Positions 6,140 to 12,100 of a stretch of 22,450 nucleotides of DNA are shown here, piece by piece. The notes under the pieces were generated by a model. That model saw only the letters and a program-made list of their open reading frames with translations, was not told where the DNA came from and searched no databases. The stretch spans positions 1-22,450 of the IMG/VR virus record IMGVR_UViG_3300044613_000737; one strand, written 5' to 3'. The position numbers and the translations under genes are program-made. Positions within the stretch are counted from its first letter, which is position 1, and each line of letters opens with the position of its first letter. The DNA is from a virus.

Positions 6140-7785
6140 GTACACTTTTAGAACAAGCAAGTTTGGTTTTAATACCAAGCGGATACAAAGAGGATGTTGT
6201 TTATTCTCAAATACCCACAAGTGGGGCAGGCGATTTAAGTTTCACCCGTGCATCCAACGGAACGCGAGTAAATAGCGCGGGATTGGTTGAGGTTTGCCCG
6301 TGGAATATGCTTAGCAATTCCGAAGAATTTACAAGTGCAAATGGGTGGTTTGCAAATACCGCGGTTTCATCAACCGCATCACAAACAAGTGATTACGGGG
6401 TTGCACCGAATGGAACAACAACCGCAGACCGCATTCAACTTGCATTAAATAGTGGGGCGTATGCGGATTGGGTAATTGTACCAACAACGGGTATAATTGT
6501 AGGTCAAGTTTACACTTATTCGATTTACATAAAAAGTTTAAGCGGAACAAAAACAATTGGCTTTTTTAATGATGGTGCCACGGGGGACATTTTAACAACA
6601 GTCACAACAGAATGGCAAAGATTAACATATACTTGGACGGCATTTAGTACATCAATTTATCCAAGATTTTTACTTCAAAACGGCACAAGTACAAGCGCAG
6701 ATTTGTTGGCTTGGGGTTATCAATTAAACATCGGCTCAACCGCCAAGCCCTATTTCCCCACTACCGACCGATTAAATGTTCCACGCCTAACATACCAAAA
6801 TGGCGGGGGCGGATGTCCAAGTTTGTTGTTAGAACCGCAAAGGACGAATGTTGAAACTTGGAGTGAAGATTTCAGTAATGCATCGTGGACAAAAACAAAT
6901 TCTTCAATAACTGCAAACACAACAACTTCACCAGATGGCACGCAAAATGCGGATAAAATAATTGAAAATTCGGCTAATGGGGTTCACTTTGTTTTCAATG
7001 TCGGTGCTACAATATCAGTTGCCCAAACATTATCAGTTTACGCAAAAGCCGACACAAGAACGCAACTTGCGTTGCAATTGGGTGCGTCATCTGTTATATA
7101 CAATTTGAGCAGTGGCACTATTGTAAGTGGAAGTGGTGGTACAATTACGAGCGTTGGAAACGGATGGTATAGGTGTGCAATTACTACAACACCAGCCAAC
7201 ACAAACGCATTGATTTTTACTGCAAATGGTGGCACAAATTCTTATCAAGGTGATGGCACAAGTGGATTGTTTATTTGGGGCGCACAACTCGAACTCGGTG
7301 CATACCCCACAACCTACATACCAACAACCACCGCAAGTGCGACAAGGGTGGCGGATGCTTGTTTTAAGACGGGCATTAGTTCGTTGATTGGGCAGACAAG
7401 CGGAACTATTTTTTGGGATATAAACTTTGTGGCTGATGGAACTGAACAAACAATTAATATCAGTGATGGCACAAATTTTATTTACCTTCAAAAATATATA
7501 GATAACAAAATATACACAGGTGTTTATGATGGCTCGTTTGTTGGTTCAATTACAAGTCCAGTATTGACTTCGGGGAGGAAAAAAATTGCTTTTGGATATA
7601 TTTTGAACTCGTTAATTTTATATATTAATGGCGTTTCAATTGGAACTGATTTAACGAGTACAATCCCCACTTGTGATAGATTAAGTTTAACCGTAAGTAA
7701 TACGGGAAGCATTGAGACGAATAACTTTATTTTATTTCCTACCAAATTAACCAACGCAGAACTTGCCTCTTTAACCACAATTTAA
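6136..7785 (+). CDS. Modular tail/head fibre or receptor-binding protein with duplicated carbohydrate-binding-like domains and a LamG-like C-terminus
   Basis: The 549-residue Ser/Thr/Asn/Gly-rich protein starts with ~50 residues containing the pattern FTRASNGTRVNSAGL, seen in phage fibre proteins of this type. Two similar modules follow: residues ~58-205 and ~235-400. They share NSEEFTSANGW versus WSEDFSNASW near the start and WGYQLNIGSTAKPYFPTT versus WGAQLELGAYPTTYIPTT near the end, so an internal duplication is clear. Residues ~415-545 look like a concanavalin/LamG fold. These are adhesion modules expected to bind host surface glycans. No TM and no enzymatic motif are seen. Whether it sits on the tail tip or the capsid cannot be told. 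Confidence 0.75.
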   Translation: MSTLLEQASLVLIPSGYKEDVVYSQIPTSGAGDLSFTRASNGTRVNSAGLVEVCPWNMLSNSEEFTSANGWFANTAVSSTASQTSDYGVAPNGTTTADRIQLALNSGAYADWVIVPTTGIIVGQVYTYSIYIKSLSGTKTIGFFNDGATGDILTTVTTEWQRLTYTWTAFSTSIYPRFLLQNGTSTSADLLAWGYQLNIGSTAKPYFPTTDRLNVPRLTYQNGGGGCPSLLLEPQRTNVETWSEDFSNASWTKTNSSITANTTTSPDGTQNADKIIENSANGVHFVFNVGATISVAQTLSVYAKADTRTQLALQLGASSVIYNLSSGTIVSGSGGTITSVGNGWYRCAITTTPANTNALIFTANGGTNSYQGDGTSGLFIWGAQLELGAYPTTYIPTTTASATRVADACFKTGISSLIGQTSGTIFWDINFVADGTEQTINISDGTNFIYLQKYIDNKIYTGVYDGSFVGSITSPVLTSGRKKIAFGYILNSLILYINGVSIGTDLTSTIPTCDRLSLTVSNTGSIETNNFILFPTKLTNAELASLTTI

Positions 7786-7789
7786 CACA

Positions 7790-8164
7790 ATGAAATCCTT
7801 CAATAAATTCGAGTTCACCCCTACCGAATGGGCAACACTCCAAAAAGACATACAACAAACCACAACCACCCCAAGCGGTGAAACCGTGACAACTTGGAAA
7901 GATTGTGCAGTTGTTGAAATTGGATTTATTTGTTTAGATTGGGGAACGGAAGATGACAAACCCGTTTGCACAAAGCAAAGCGACAAATGGGCGGTAGACA
8001 TTCTGTTTTATTCAGAACCCCCCGCAAGTTTTGCCCCGTTTGAGGTGTTCCCTAATCCGTGCGGGGTGCATACTTTCAGCGGTGATGATAATTTGTATCT
8101 CAAAACCTTTTGCGCTAAATATCCCGATTCACCATATTGTATTGTTCCTGATCCCGTAATATAA
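7790..8164 (+). CDS. Hypothetical virion-associated protein
   Basis: A 124-residue protein four bases after the fibre gene. It contains several Cys residues and many aromatic and Pro residues (DWGTEDDKPVC, FPNPCGVHTF, KYPDSPYC), without TM or signal peptide. It is coupled to the next gene by TAATG. Its place between the adhesin and the lysis genes suggests a fibre accessory or an unknown structural role. I do not recognise a domain. Confidence 0.7.
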   Translation: MKSFNKFEFTPTEWATLQKDIQQTTTTPSGETVTTWKDCAVVEIGFICLDWGTEDDKPVCTKQSDKWAVDILFYSEPPASFAPFEVFPNPCGVHTFSGDDNLYLKTFCAKYPDSPYCIVPDPVI

Positions 8165-8439
8165 TGGCTACACCGAAACCCAATGCCTTGCCAGTGTCGT
8201 TTGACCAATTTCGCAAAAACCCAATTGCTGCCGTTGCTTTTTGTATGCTGTTGGCTGTTTCTTATCTTTACTTTGACCTTCGTTCGGGCTATAAAGAACA
8301 AATTGAAAAGGCCAACCAAAAGATAGAAGCGTTGGATGTGAAGATTGACAAACTCACATACGCCCTTAAAAAGTCCGATTCGTGTTTGGCATCTGCCATG
8401 ACCGAAATTCGTATCATGCAAACAATGAAAAAACTATGA
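8164..8439 (+). CDS. Single-TM protein with coiled coil (inner-membrane, i-spanin-like or holin accessory)
   Basis: The 91-residue protein has a cytoplasmic N-terminus of ~20 residues, one hydrophobic segment at residues ~21-39 (PIAAVAFCMLLAVSYLYF), and a charged heptad-patterned helix at ~45-75. This type II topology matches Rz-like inner membrane proteins. It begins the lysis block and is coupled on both sides (TAATG, then ATGA). Because a full u-spanin candidate is encoded at 4980-5495, this gene may instead be a holin partner; the sequence does not settle it. Confidence 0.65.
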   Translation: MATPKPNALPVSFDQFRKNPIAAVAFCMLLAVSYLYFDLRSGYKEQIEKANQKIEALDVKIDKLTYALKKSDSCLASAMTEIRIMQTMKKL

Positions 8440-8783
8440 AAAACCTTTTAATTGTATTTAGTGCATTGTTTATCACTGGTTATGTGTTCACAATTGCCCA
8501 CGCTAAACAAAGCCCACAGATTGACGAAATAGATGCGTTGCTTAACAAGGTATCAAAAAACATTCAAAGTGCGGGAGAAGCCACGAAAATGGCTCAAACG
8601 ATGAATGCAAAGATGGTTGAATCAAAGGTTGCGGAAAAGGAAGCGTTGAAAGCGGATGTTGCCAAGGCACAAGCCAAGGCAGAAAAGTATGCAAAGACCA
8701 TGATGTTCATGGGTGTTGATACGGCCATTGCGGACATGGACACTGTGAGTTTGAACAATATGCTAAAACTAAACGGACTGTAA
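8436..8783 (+). CDS. Exported coiled-coil protein, function unknown
   Basis: ATG 8436 is chosen for its ATGA overlap with the previous stop; an in-frame ATG at 8382 would remove the N-terminal signal. The 115-residue product begins with MKNLLIVFSALFITGYVFTI followed by AHA, a convincing signal peptide or anchor with a type I cleavage site. The remaining ~90 residues are Ala/Lys/Met-rich helix, likely coiled coil, with no lipobox Cys. In the lysis block it could be a periplasmic partner of the preceding membrane protein. The family is not recognised. Confidence 0.65.
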   Translation: MKNLLIVFSALFITGYVFTIAHAKQSPQIDEIDALLNKVSKNIQSAGEATKMAQTMNAKMVESKVAEKEALKADVAKAQAKAEKYAKTMMFMGVDTAIADMDTVSLNNMLKLNGL

Positions 8784-8899
8784 TGGCAAAGGTGACAAAA
8801 TCAGTTGGTTCGTGGACACCAAAGCCCAAGCGTAAAAACAAGGGCGTACATTCAAAAAATAACAAACCCGCAAAAAGGTATCGCGGTCAAGGAAGATAA
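8783..8899 (+). CDS. 38-residue highly basic protein
   Basis: A short gene starting at the A of TAATG at the end of the previous gene and ending in the same way with the holin candidate. The product is MAKVTKSVGSWTPKPKRKNK followed by a Lys/Asn-rich stretch ending in KRYRGQGR. Twelve of 38 residues are Lys or Arg. The terminal Tyr-Arg-Gly-Gln-Gly-Arg pattern looks familiar from tiny basic proteins of Bacteroidota phages. It may bind nucleic acid or membrane; the function is unknown. The coupling on both sides makes it very likely to be translated. Confidence 0.75.
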   Translation: MAKVTKSVGSWTPKPKRKNKGVHSKNNKPAKRYRGQGR

Positions 8900-9105
8900 T
8901 GGACAAATTCAAAGCAAATGTAACGGGCATTGTTGCCATCCTAATTTTGGCATTGAGTTATGCCATTTTATTTTCAATTATCTTTTGGGACTTCCCAACG
9001 GATCAAAAAGACATTTATTTTACCATTGCTGGTGGGGTAACATCCATTGTGACTATGGTAGTATCATTCTATTTTGGGGCATCAAAGAAACAAGATGAAA
9101 ATTAA
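8899..9105 (+). CDS. Holin candidate (two TM segments)
   Basis: A 68-residue protein with two hydrophobic segments at residues ~8-30 and ~41-60. A short polar turn (DFPTDQKD) separates them and the tail is charged (SKKQDEN). This is the class II holin plan, and the gene lies directly upstream of and overlapping the amidase by 11 bases. A holin forms holes in the inner membrane so that the cytosolic amidase reaches the peptidoglycan. Size, topology and neighbour all agree. Confidence 0.8.
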   Translation: MDKFKANVTGIVAILILALSYAILFSIIFWDFPTDQKDIYFTIAGGVTSIVTMVVSFYFGASKKQDEN

Positions 9106-9733
9106 ACAAGTACCATTTCGGGCATACAATCGCGAAGCGGTTAAAAAGACCCAGGTGTATTTACACCACACCGCGGGAAACGGAAGCGGTGAACAAACCT
9201 TTGCGTATTGGGAAAAGGTTGCCAACAAGGTTGCAACTTGTGTTGCTATCTCAACAGACGGCACAATCGTTCAAGGGTTTGGAAGTGAGTATTGGGCGTA
9301 CCATTTAGGGTTAGGCACAAAGCATTTCATGGGGCATGGTTGCCCTTATCTACCTTTGGATAGAACATCCATTGGTATTGAGGTTTGCAACTGGGGTCCG
9401 TTGACCAAAAAAGGCACAAAGTATTACAACTATGTGGGTGGTGAAATACCATCGGACCAAGTGACGGAACTTCCAACGGCCTACAAAGGATACAAGTTGT
9501 GGCATAAATACACAGACGAACAAATCCAATCCGTTAAGGACTTGTTGATCCTTTGGAATGAAAAGTACGGCATTGATTTAACCTACAATGAGGATATTTG
9601 GGTTGTAACCAAGCGTGCATTAAAGAACGAATCAGGTGTATTCACCCACAATTCAGTTCGTGCGGATAAGGCGGATGTGTATCCTTGCCCCCGTTTGATT
9701 GAAATGTTGAAGTCACTCACAAAGGAAAAGTAA
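9095..9733 (+). CDS. N-acetylmuramoyl-L-alanine amidase (endolysin, Amidase_2 type)
   Basis: ATG 9095 overlaps the holin stop; an in-frame ATG at 9074 would extend the overlap and lacks support. The 212-residue enzyme cleaves the bond between N-acetylmuramic acid and L-alanine in peptidoglycan. Expected zinc ligands are H24 in YLHHTAG, H185 in GVFTHNSVR and C198 in ADVYPCP. The core strand SIGIEVCNWG (~92-101) is typical of T7-lysozyme-like amidases. There is no signal peptide, in line with holin-dependent release. It is the last gene before a terminator. Confidence 0.95.
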   Translation: MKIKQVPFRAYNREAVKKTQVYLHHTAGNGSGEQTFAYWEKVANKVATCVAISTDGTIVQGFGSEYWAYHLGLGTKHFMGHGCPYLPLDRTSIGIEVCNWGPLTKKGTKYYNYVGGEIPSDQVTELPTAYKGYKLWHKYTDEQIQSVKDLLILWNEKYGIDLTYNEDIWVVTKRALKNESGVFTHNSVRADKADVYPCPRLIEMLKSLTKEK

Positions 9734-9746
9734 CCATTTACAAAAG

Positions 9747-9770
9747 AAAGGGGTTAAAATCCCTTTTTTT
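9747..9770 (+). terminator. Intrinsic terminator after the lysis genes
   Basis: Stem AAAGGG (9747-9752) / CCCTTT (9761-9766) with an 8-base loop, running into seven T residues at 9764-9770. It closes the structural/lysis transcription unit just before the first host-type promoter. Confidence 0.8.
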
Positions 9771-9783
9771 ATTTGTGTATATG

Positions 9784-9814
9784 TTTGGAATTTCAAATAT
9801 CAAATGTATATTTG
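9784..9814 (+). promoter_or_regulatory. Bacteroidota sigma-A promoter, probably leaderless
   Basis: A -33 TTTG (9784-9787), exactly 19 bases, then a -7 TATATTTG (9807-9814), a full match to TAnnTTTG. The -7 box ends only 4 bases before ATG 9819, so transcription should begin at or very near the start codon. Confidence 0.85.
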
Positions 9815-9818
9815 CGTC

Positions 9819-9989
9819 ATGAACATGACACTTAACATTTACGAATGCGTTTATCGCACAGAAAGCGGCAAGGAATTGTACACCAAAACATGGTATGCAC
9901 CAACATGGGAACACGCCTTTCGCATGGCGGAAATTTACCGCACAGTCACTTTACACGATGCGTTTGATTTTATATTAAAACGCATTTAA
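9819..9989 (+). CDS. Small early protein, function unknown
   Basis: The 56-residue product starts at ATG 9819 (or ATG 9825). The longer frame from 9804 would start inside the promoter -7 box and is rejected. The sequence (NIYECVYRTESGKELYTKTW, then an Ala/Trp-rich helix) is short, with no TM. As the first gene behind a consensus promoter and a terminator, it is probably expressed immediately after infection, so a host take-over role is possible. The family is not recognised. Confidence 0.7.
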   Translation: MNMTLNIYECVYRTESGKELYTKTWYAPTWEHAFRMAEIYRTVTLHDAFDFILKRI

Positions 9990-10021
9990 TTTGGAATTGC
10001 AAATACTTTAACCTATTTTTG
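9990..10021 (+). promoter_or_regulatory. Bacteroidota sigma-A promoter
   Basis: A -33 TTTG (9990-9993), 20-base spacer, -7 TATTTTTG (10014-10021). It is followed by AAAAGACAAATAAC immediately before ATG 10036; nearly the same leader occurs before the methyltransferase gene. Confidence 0.85.
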
Positions 10022-10035
10022 AAAAGACAAATAAC

Positions 10036-10242
10036 ATGGATATCATTTACTTAATCATCGGAACACCCATTGCATTCGCCATTGGTTATTCATGGCACTG
10101 CATCAAACGCAACAACAAGCGTTTTGAACAAATCGAAGAAGCAACACCTTACCAGTTTGAAAAGGATGAGTACATCCCCGAATTCAATGAGTTCACTCAA
10201 ATGTTGGTTCAACGCAGAATGTATAAAGGCAAAGCAAAATGA
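10036..10242 (+). CDS. Small membrane-anchored early protein, function unknown
   Basis: A 68-residue protein. Residues ~3-20 (IIYLIIGTPIAFAIGYSW) are a hydrophobic N-terminal anchor, followed by a basic stretch (KRNNKR) and an acidic, soluble helix. This predicts Nin-Cin topology with a cytoplasmic tail. It has its own promoter and is coupled to the next gene by ATGA. Early small membrane proteins often block superinfection or change the host envelope, but that is only a guess here. Confidence 0.75.
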   Translation: MDIIYLIIGTPIAFAIGYSWHCIKRNNKRFEQIEEATPYQFEKDEYIPEFNEFTQMLVQRRMYKGKAK

Positions 10243-10436
10243 TAGAAACACTTTGGATAACGCAAAAGCAATTGGACAAGATGAAAGATTACATCATCCA
10301 ATACAGAAAGCCATGGAGTGTGGATGCAAAACTCATGCACGATGACCACATGATACTGTGGGAAGTGAAGATTGAAGGGCAAATGACATACACCGAAGCG
10401 TTTCACTTTGGTATGACAATAGATGGAACTATATGA
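10239..10436 (+). CDS. Small early protein, function unknown
   Basis: A 65-residue soluble protein with several Trp, Tyr and Met residues and no TM. It begins with an ATGA overlap and ends with another, so it lies in the middle of a coupled early operon. No recognised domain. Confidence 0.7.
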   Translation: MIETLWITQKQLDKMKDYIIQYRKPWSVDAKLMHDDHMILWEVKIEGQMTYTEAFHFGMTIDGTI

Positions 10437-10657
10437 CTTTATATTTTAGAACTCTTTTTGAATTGGATGCGGTTGAAACCATTTTGCAACGCAGAACATA
10501 TAAGAACATCAACATCATCGAAAAGCATTACCAAAACAACGGCACTTATTCCATAACCTTTGAAGGACATGAGGATTGGCAGTTGTTCACACTCGGACAA
10601 GCACATCAAATCATCATCATAAATGACAACACACGAAGCACTAACACAAGTATTTAA
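10433..10657 (+). CDS. Small early protein, function unknown
   Basis: A 74-residue soluble protein (alpha/beta-like, SITFEGHEDWQLFTLGQAHQ). It starts through an ATGA overlap and its last 35 bases overlap the next gene in another frame. No domain recognised. Its C-terminal Asn/Thr/Ser-rich end is shaped by the overlap. Confidence 0.65.
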   Translation: MTLYFRTLFELDAVETILQRRTYKNINIIEKHYQNNGTYSITFEGHEDWQLFTLGQAHQIIIINDNTRSTNTSI

Positions 10658-10835
10658 CAAGTCAAACAAAGAGTTGGCGGAGTTATTACACGCCAATTAC
10701 GCAACAGTTACAACCTGGAAATTCCAATTCAAACGAAACGGGTTAAGCATGGAAAAACAATTTGAGATTCTCACAAAACTAAACTACCAATTAAAAAACA
10801 AAATAGTATGGAACAACAAAAAAGAAGCGCAGTAA
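10623..10835 (+). CDS. Small helix-turn-helix DNA-binding protein
   Basis: A 70-residue protein. Residues ~13-50 (SNKELAELLHANYATVTTWK and the following KFQFKRNGLS) fit a Cro/phage-regulator helix-turn-helix with a recognition helix around YATVTTWKFQ. Without any linked integrase it is more likely an early/late transcription switch or a replication regulator than a lysogeny repressor. It overlaps the upstream gene by 35 bases and the downstream SSB-like gene by 28 bases. Confidence 0.65.
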   Translation: MTTHEALTQVFNKSNKELAELLHANYATVTTWKFQFKRNGLSMEKQFEILTKLNYQLKNKIVWNNKKEAQ

Positions 10836-11275
10836 CCAATGTAACTGCCAACGGAACTTACAATGGTCAGTACGGCACATTGTACAAATTTGAAATCACC
10901 TTTGCCAATGGCGATTCGGGTGAGTATGCCTCCAAAAGTGCGGATCAAACCAAATTCAAAGTGGGTGTGGAAACAGATTACACCATCACATCCAAGGAAT
11001 TCAAAGACCGCATTTATTACAAGATTGCACCCGTGATGGCACAACCAGGTGCAACGCAACAAGGCGGATTCACACCAAAACCCAAAGACCCCGAAACGGA
11101 CAAACGCATTACCCGTATGAGTGTATTGAAAGTGGCGGGTGATTTGGTCATCAATGGTGACATCAAATTACATGAGATACTTGCCTACGCACAAGTGTTT
11201 GAAAAGTTCGTGGTGGATGGTCAAGACACCTTGGCACAATTGAAACCAGTTTCACACGATGACTTGCCATGCTGA
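10808..11275 (+). CDS. Single-stranded DNA-binding protein-like (SSB-like)
   Basis: A 155-residue protein. Residues ~10-78 are a beta-rich, OB-fold-like unit (NGTYNGQYGTLYKFEITFAN, then Ser/Lys strands and KDRIYYKIAP). A Gln/Gly/Pro linker (~80-95) follows, then a helical segment (KRITRMSVLKVAGDLV to FEKFVV). The extreme C-terminus, HDDLPC, resembles the acidic SSB tip (DDDLPF type) that recruits replication and repair partners. SSB coats single-stranded DNA at the fork. It lies just upstream of the initiator and DnaB genes. The fold is inferred from pattern only. Confidence 0.65.
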   Translation: MEQQKRSAVTNVTANGTYNGQYGTLYKFEITFANGDSGEYASKSADQTKFKVGVETDYTITSKEFKDRIYYKIAPVMAQPGATQQGGFTPKPKDPETDKRITRMSVLKVAGDLVINGDIKLHEILAYAQVFEKFVVDGQDTLAQLKPVSHDDLPC

Positions 11276-11679
11276 TGAAAAAAATGATTGAGCAACTATC
11301 GGACACGATGTTGGAAATAGGGGGTGGCAATTACTGCCCCCTACAATTCCACATTGAATTGAAAGAATTGGCGGATACCATCAAGAACTTTCAGGACCAA
11401 GTAAAACCCCTTGCATTGACCGAAGCGGGCAAATGGCACGGGCAAGTGTACCACGGCTACGAAATCACACGCAAGGCGGGTGGGGGTCGGTATAACTATG
11501 ACCACATTCCCCAAGTGATGGAATTACGGGCGGAATTGAAGGAACGCGAAAAACTCCACCAACACGCCTACAAGAACATGAATCACGGAATTTATTTGAA
11601 CGAACAAACGGGGGAAGTTTACGAACCCGCCCAGTACCTTCAAAATGAGGACACTATAATGTTAAAAGCGGTTAAATAA
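11275..11679 (+). CDS. Hypothetical replication-neighbour protein
   Basis: ATG 11275 overlaps the SSB-like stop as TGATG; an alternative in-frame start is ATG 11269. The 134-residue, largely helical protein is rich in Lys and Glu, with a GYEITRKAGGGRYNYDHIPQ segment and an acidic/aliphatic C-terminus. Proteins of this outline follow SSB-like genes in related phages, but I know no function. It is the last gene before the hairpin at 11684-11706. Confidence 0.75.
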   Translation: MKKMIEQLSDTMLEIGGGNYCPLQFHIELKELADTIKNFQDQVKPLALTEAGKWHGQVYHGYEITRKAGGGRYNYDHIPQVMELRAELKEREKLHQHAYKNMNHGIYLNEQTGEVYEPAQYLQNEDTIMLKAVK

Positions 11680-11683
11680 AAAA

Positions 11684-11706
11684 TGGGGGGCATCGGCATC
11701 CCCCCA
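11684..11706 (+). terminator. GC-rich hairpin, probable terminator with unusual flank
   Basis: A perfect 7-bp stem, TGGGGGG (11684-11690) / CCCCCCA (11700-11706), loop CATCGGCAT, five bases after the stop codon. No T run follows on the + strand, but an A-rich run precedes it, so a canonical U tract would exist only for transcription from the - strand. It may stop or stabilise the 3' end of the upstream message, or act in both directions. Confidence 0.5.
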
Positions 11707-11743
11707 CTAATCCCATGAAATGACAAATAACAAGAACGGATTG

Positions 11744-11773
11744 TTGCAAAGATAGTTCTTTTTTGTATATTTG
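11744..11773 (+). promoter_or_regulatory. Bacteroidota sigma-A promoter
   Basis: A -33 TTG (11744-11746, second half of TTGTTG), 19-base spacer, -7 TATATTTG (11766-11773). It drives the structured leader at ~11779-11874 and the replication operon behind it. Confidence 0.85.
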
Positions 11774-11778
11774 TACCG

Positions 11779-11874
11779 CATTACAGTTATGTCGCAGATA
11801 ACTTGGAAAAATCTTTACAACCCCATTCAGTTTTTGGCACTGCGACCGCCATTAATTGTGTGGGGTTTTATTTT
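11779..11874 (+). ncRNA. Structured leader RNA with complementary hairpin loops (candidate regulator/attenuator)
   Basis: About 95 bases separate the expected transcription start from ATG 11875. Hairpin 1: AGTTAT (11785-11790) / ATAACT (11798-11803), loop GTCGCAG. Outer stem: AACCCCA (11819-11825) / TGGGGTT (11861-11867), followed by TTATTTT as in a terminator. An inner stem TGGC (11835-11838) / GCCA (11848-11851) exposes CTGCGAC (11840-11846), the exact reverse complement of loop 1. A 7-bp kissing interaction is therefore possible. An ATG at 11789 opens a 39-codon frame across this region (to 11908), so a small peptide is an alternative explanation. No known riboswitch class is recognised. 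Confidence 0.4.
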
Positions 11875-12099
11875 ATGCAAAACACATACACAACACAAAC
11901 AACAGTAAACAAAAACATTTGCACGATTGCAGTTTACATGAACCACACATGGTGGCACGATTACGAATTTCACACGGATGATTTGTACTTGATTAAAGGT
12001 CGAAACATTCTAATTGAAATTTCGTCTAAAAATTGGGGAACTCCTGAAAACATCCAAGAAATCCACAACTCTATTTTGAAACACCTTTTATCCAAATGA
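11875..12099 (+). CDS. Small protein, function unknown
   Basis: A 74-residue product from ATG 11875. A longer frame from TTG 11803 would run through the structured leader and is less likely. The sequence has a short beta-rich part (KNICTIAVYMNHTWWHDYEF) and a helical C-terminus (NIQEIHNSILKHLLSK), without TM. It is the first gene behind the leader RNA and precedes the replication initiator by one base. No domain recognised. Confidence 0.65.
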   Translation: MQNTYTTQTTVNKNICTIAVYMNHTWWHDYEFHTDDLYLIKGRNILIEISSKNWGTPENIQEIHNSILKHLLSK

Positions 12100-12100
12100 G

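Noticed and set aside
9771-9787. A second TAnnTTTG match (TATGTTTG at 9780-9787)
   Set aside because: No -33 TTG lies at the proper distance, and these bases already serve as the -33 TTTG of the better promoter.
10623-10835. Lysogeny repressor
   Set aside because: The HTH protein is small and co-directional within an early operon, with no divergent promoter, operator repeats or integrase.
11803-11874. TTG 11803 as the start of the 11875-12099 gene, or the 39-codon frame from ATG 11789 as the main product
   Set aside because: Both run through the paired segments of the leader RNA. ATG 11875 gives a compact protein; the 39-codon frame is kept only as an alternative explanation for the region.
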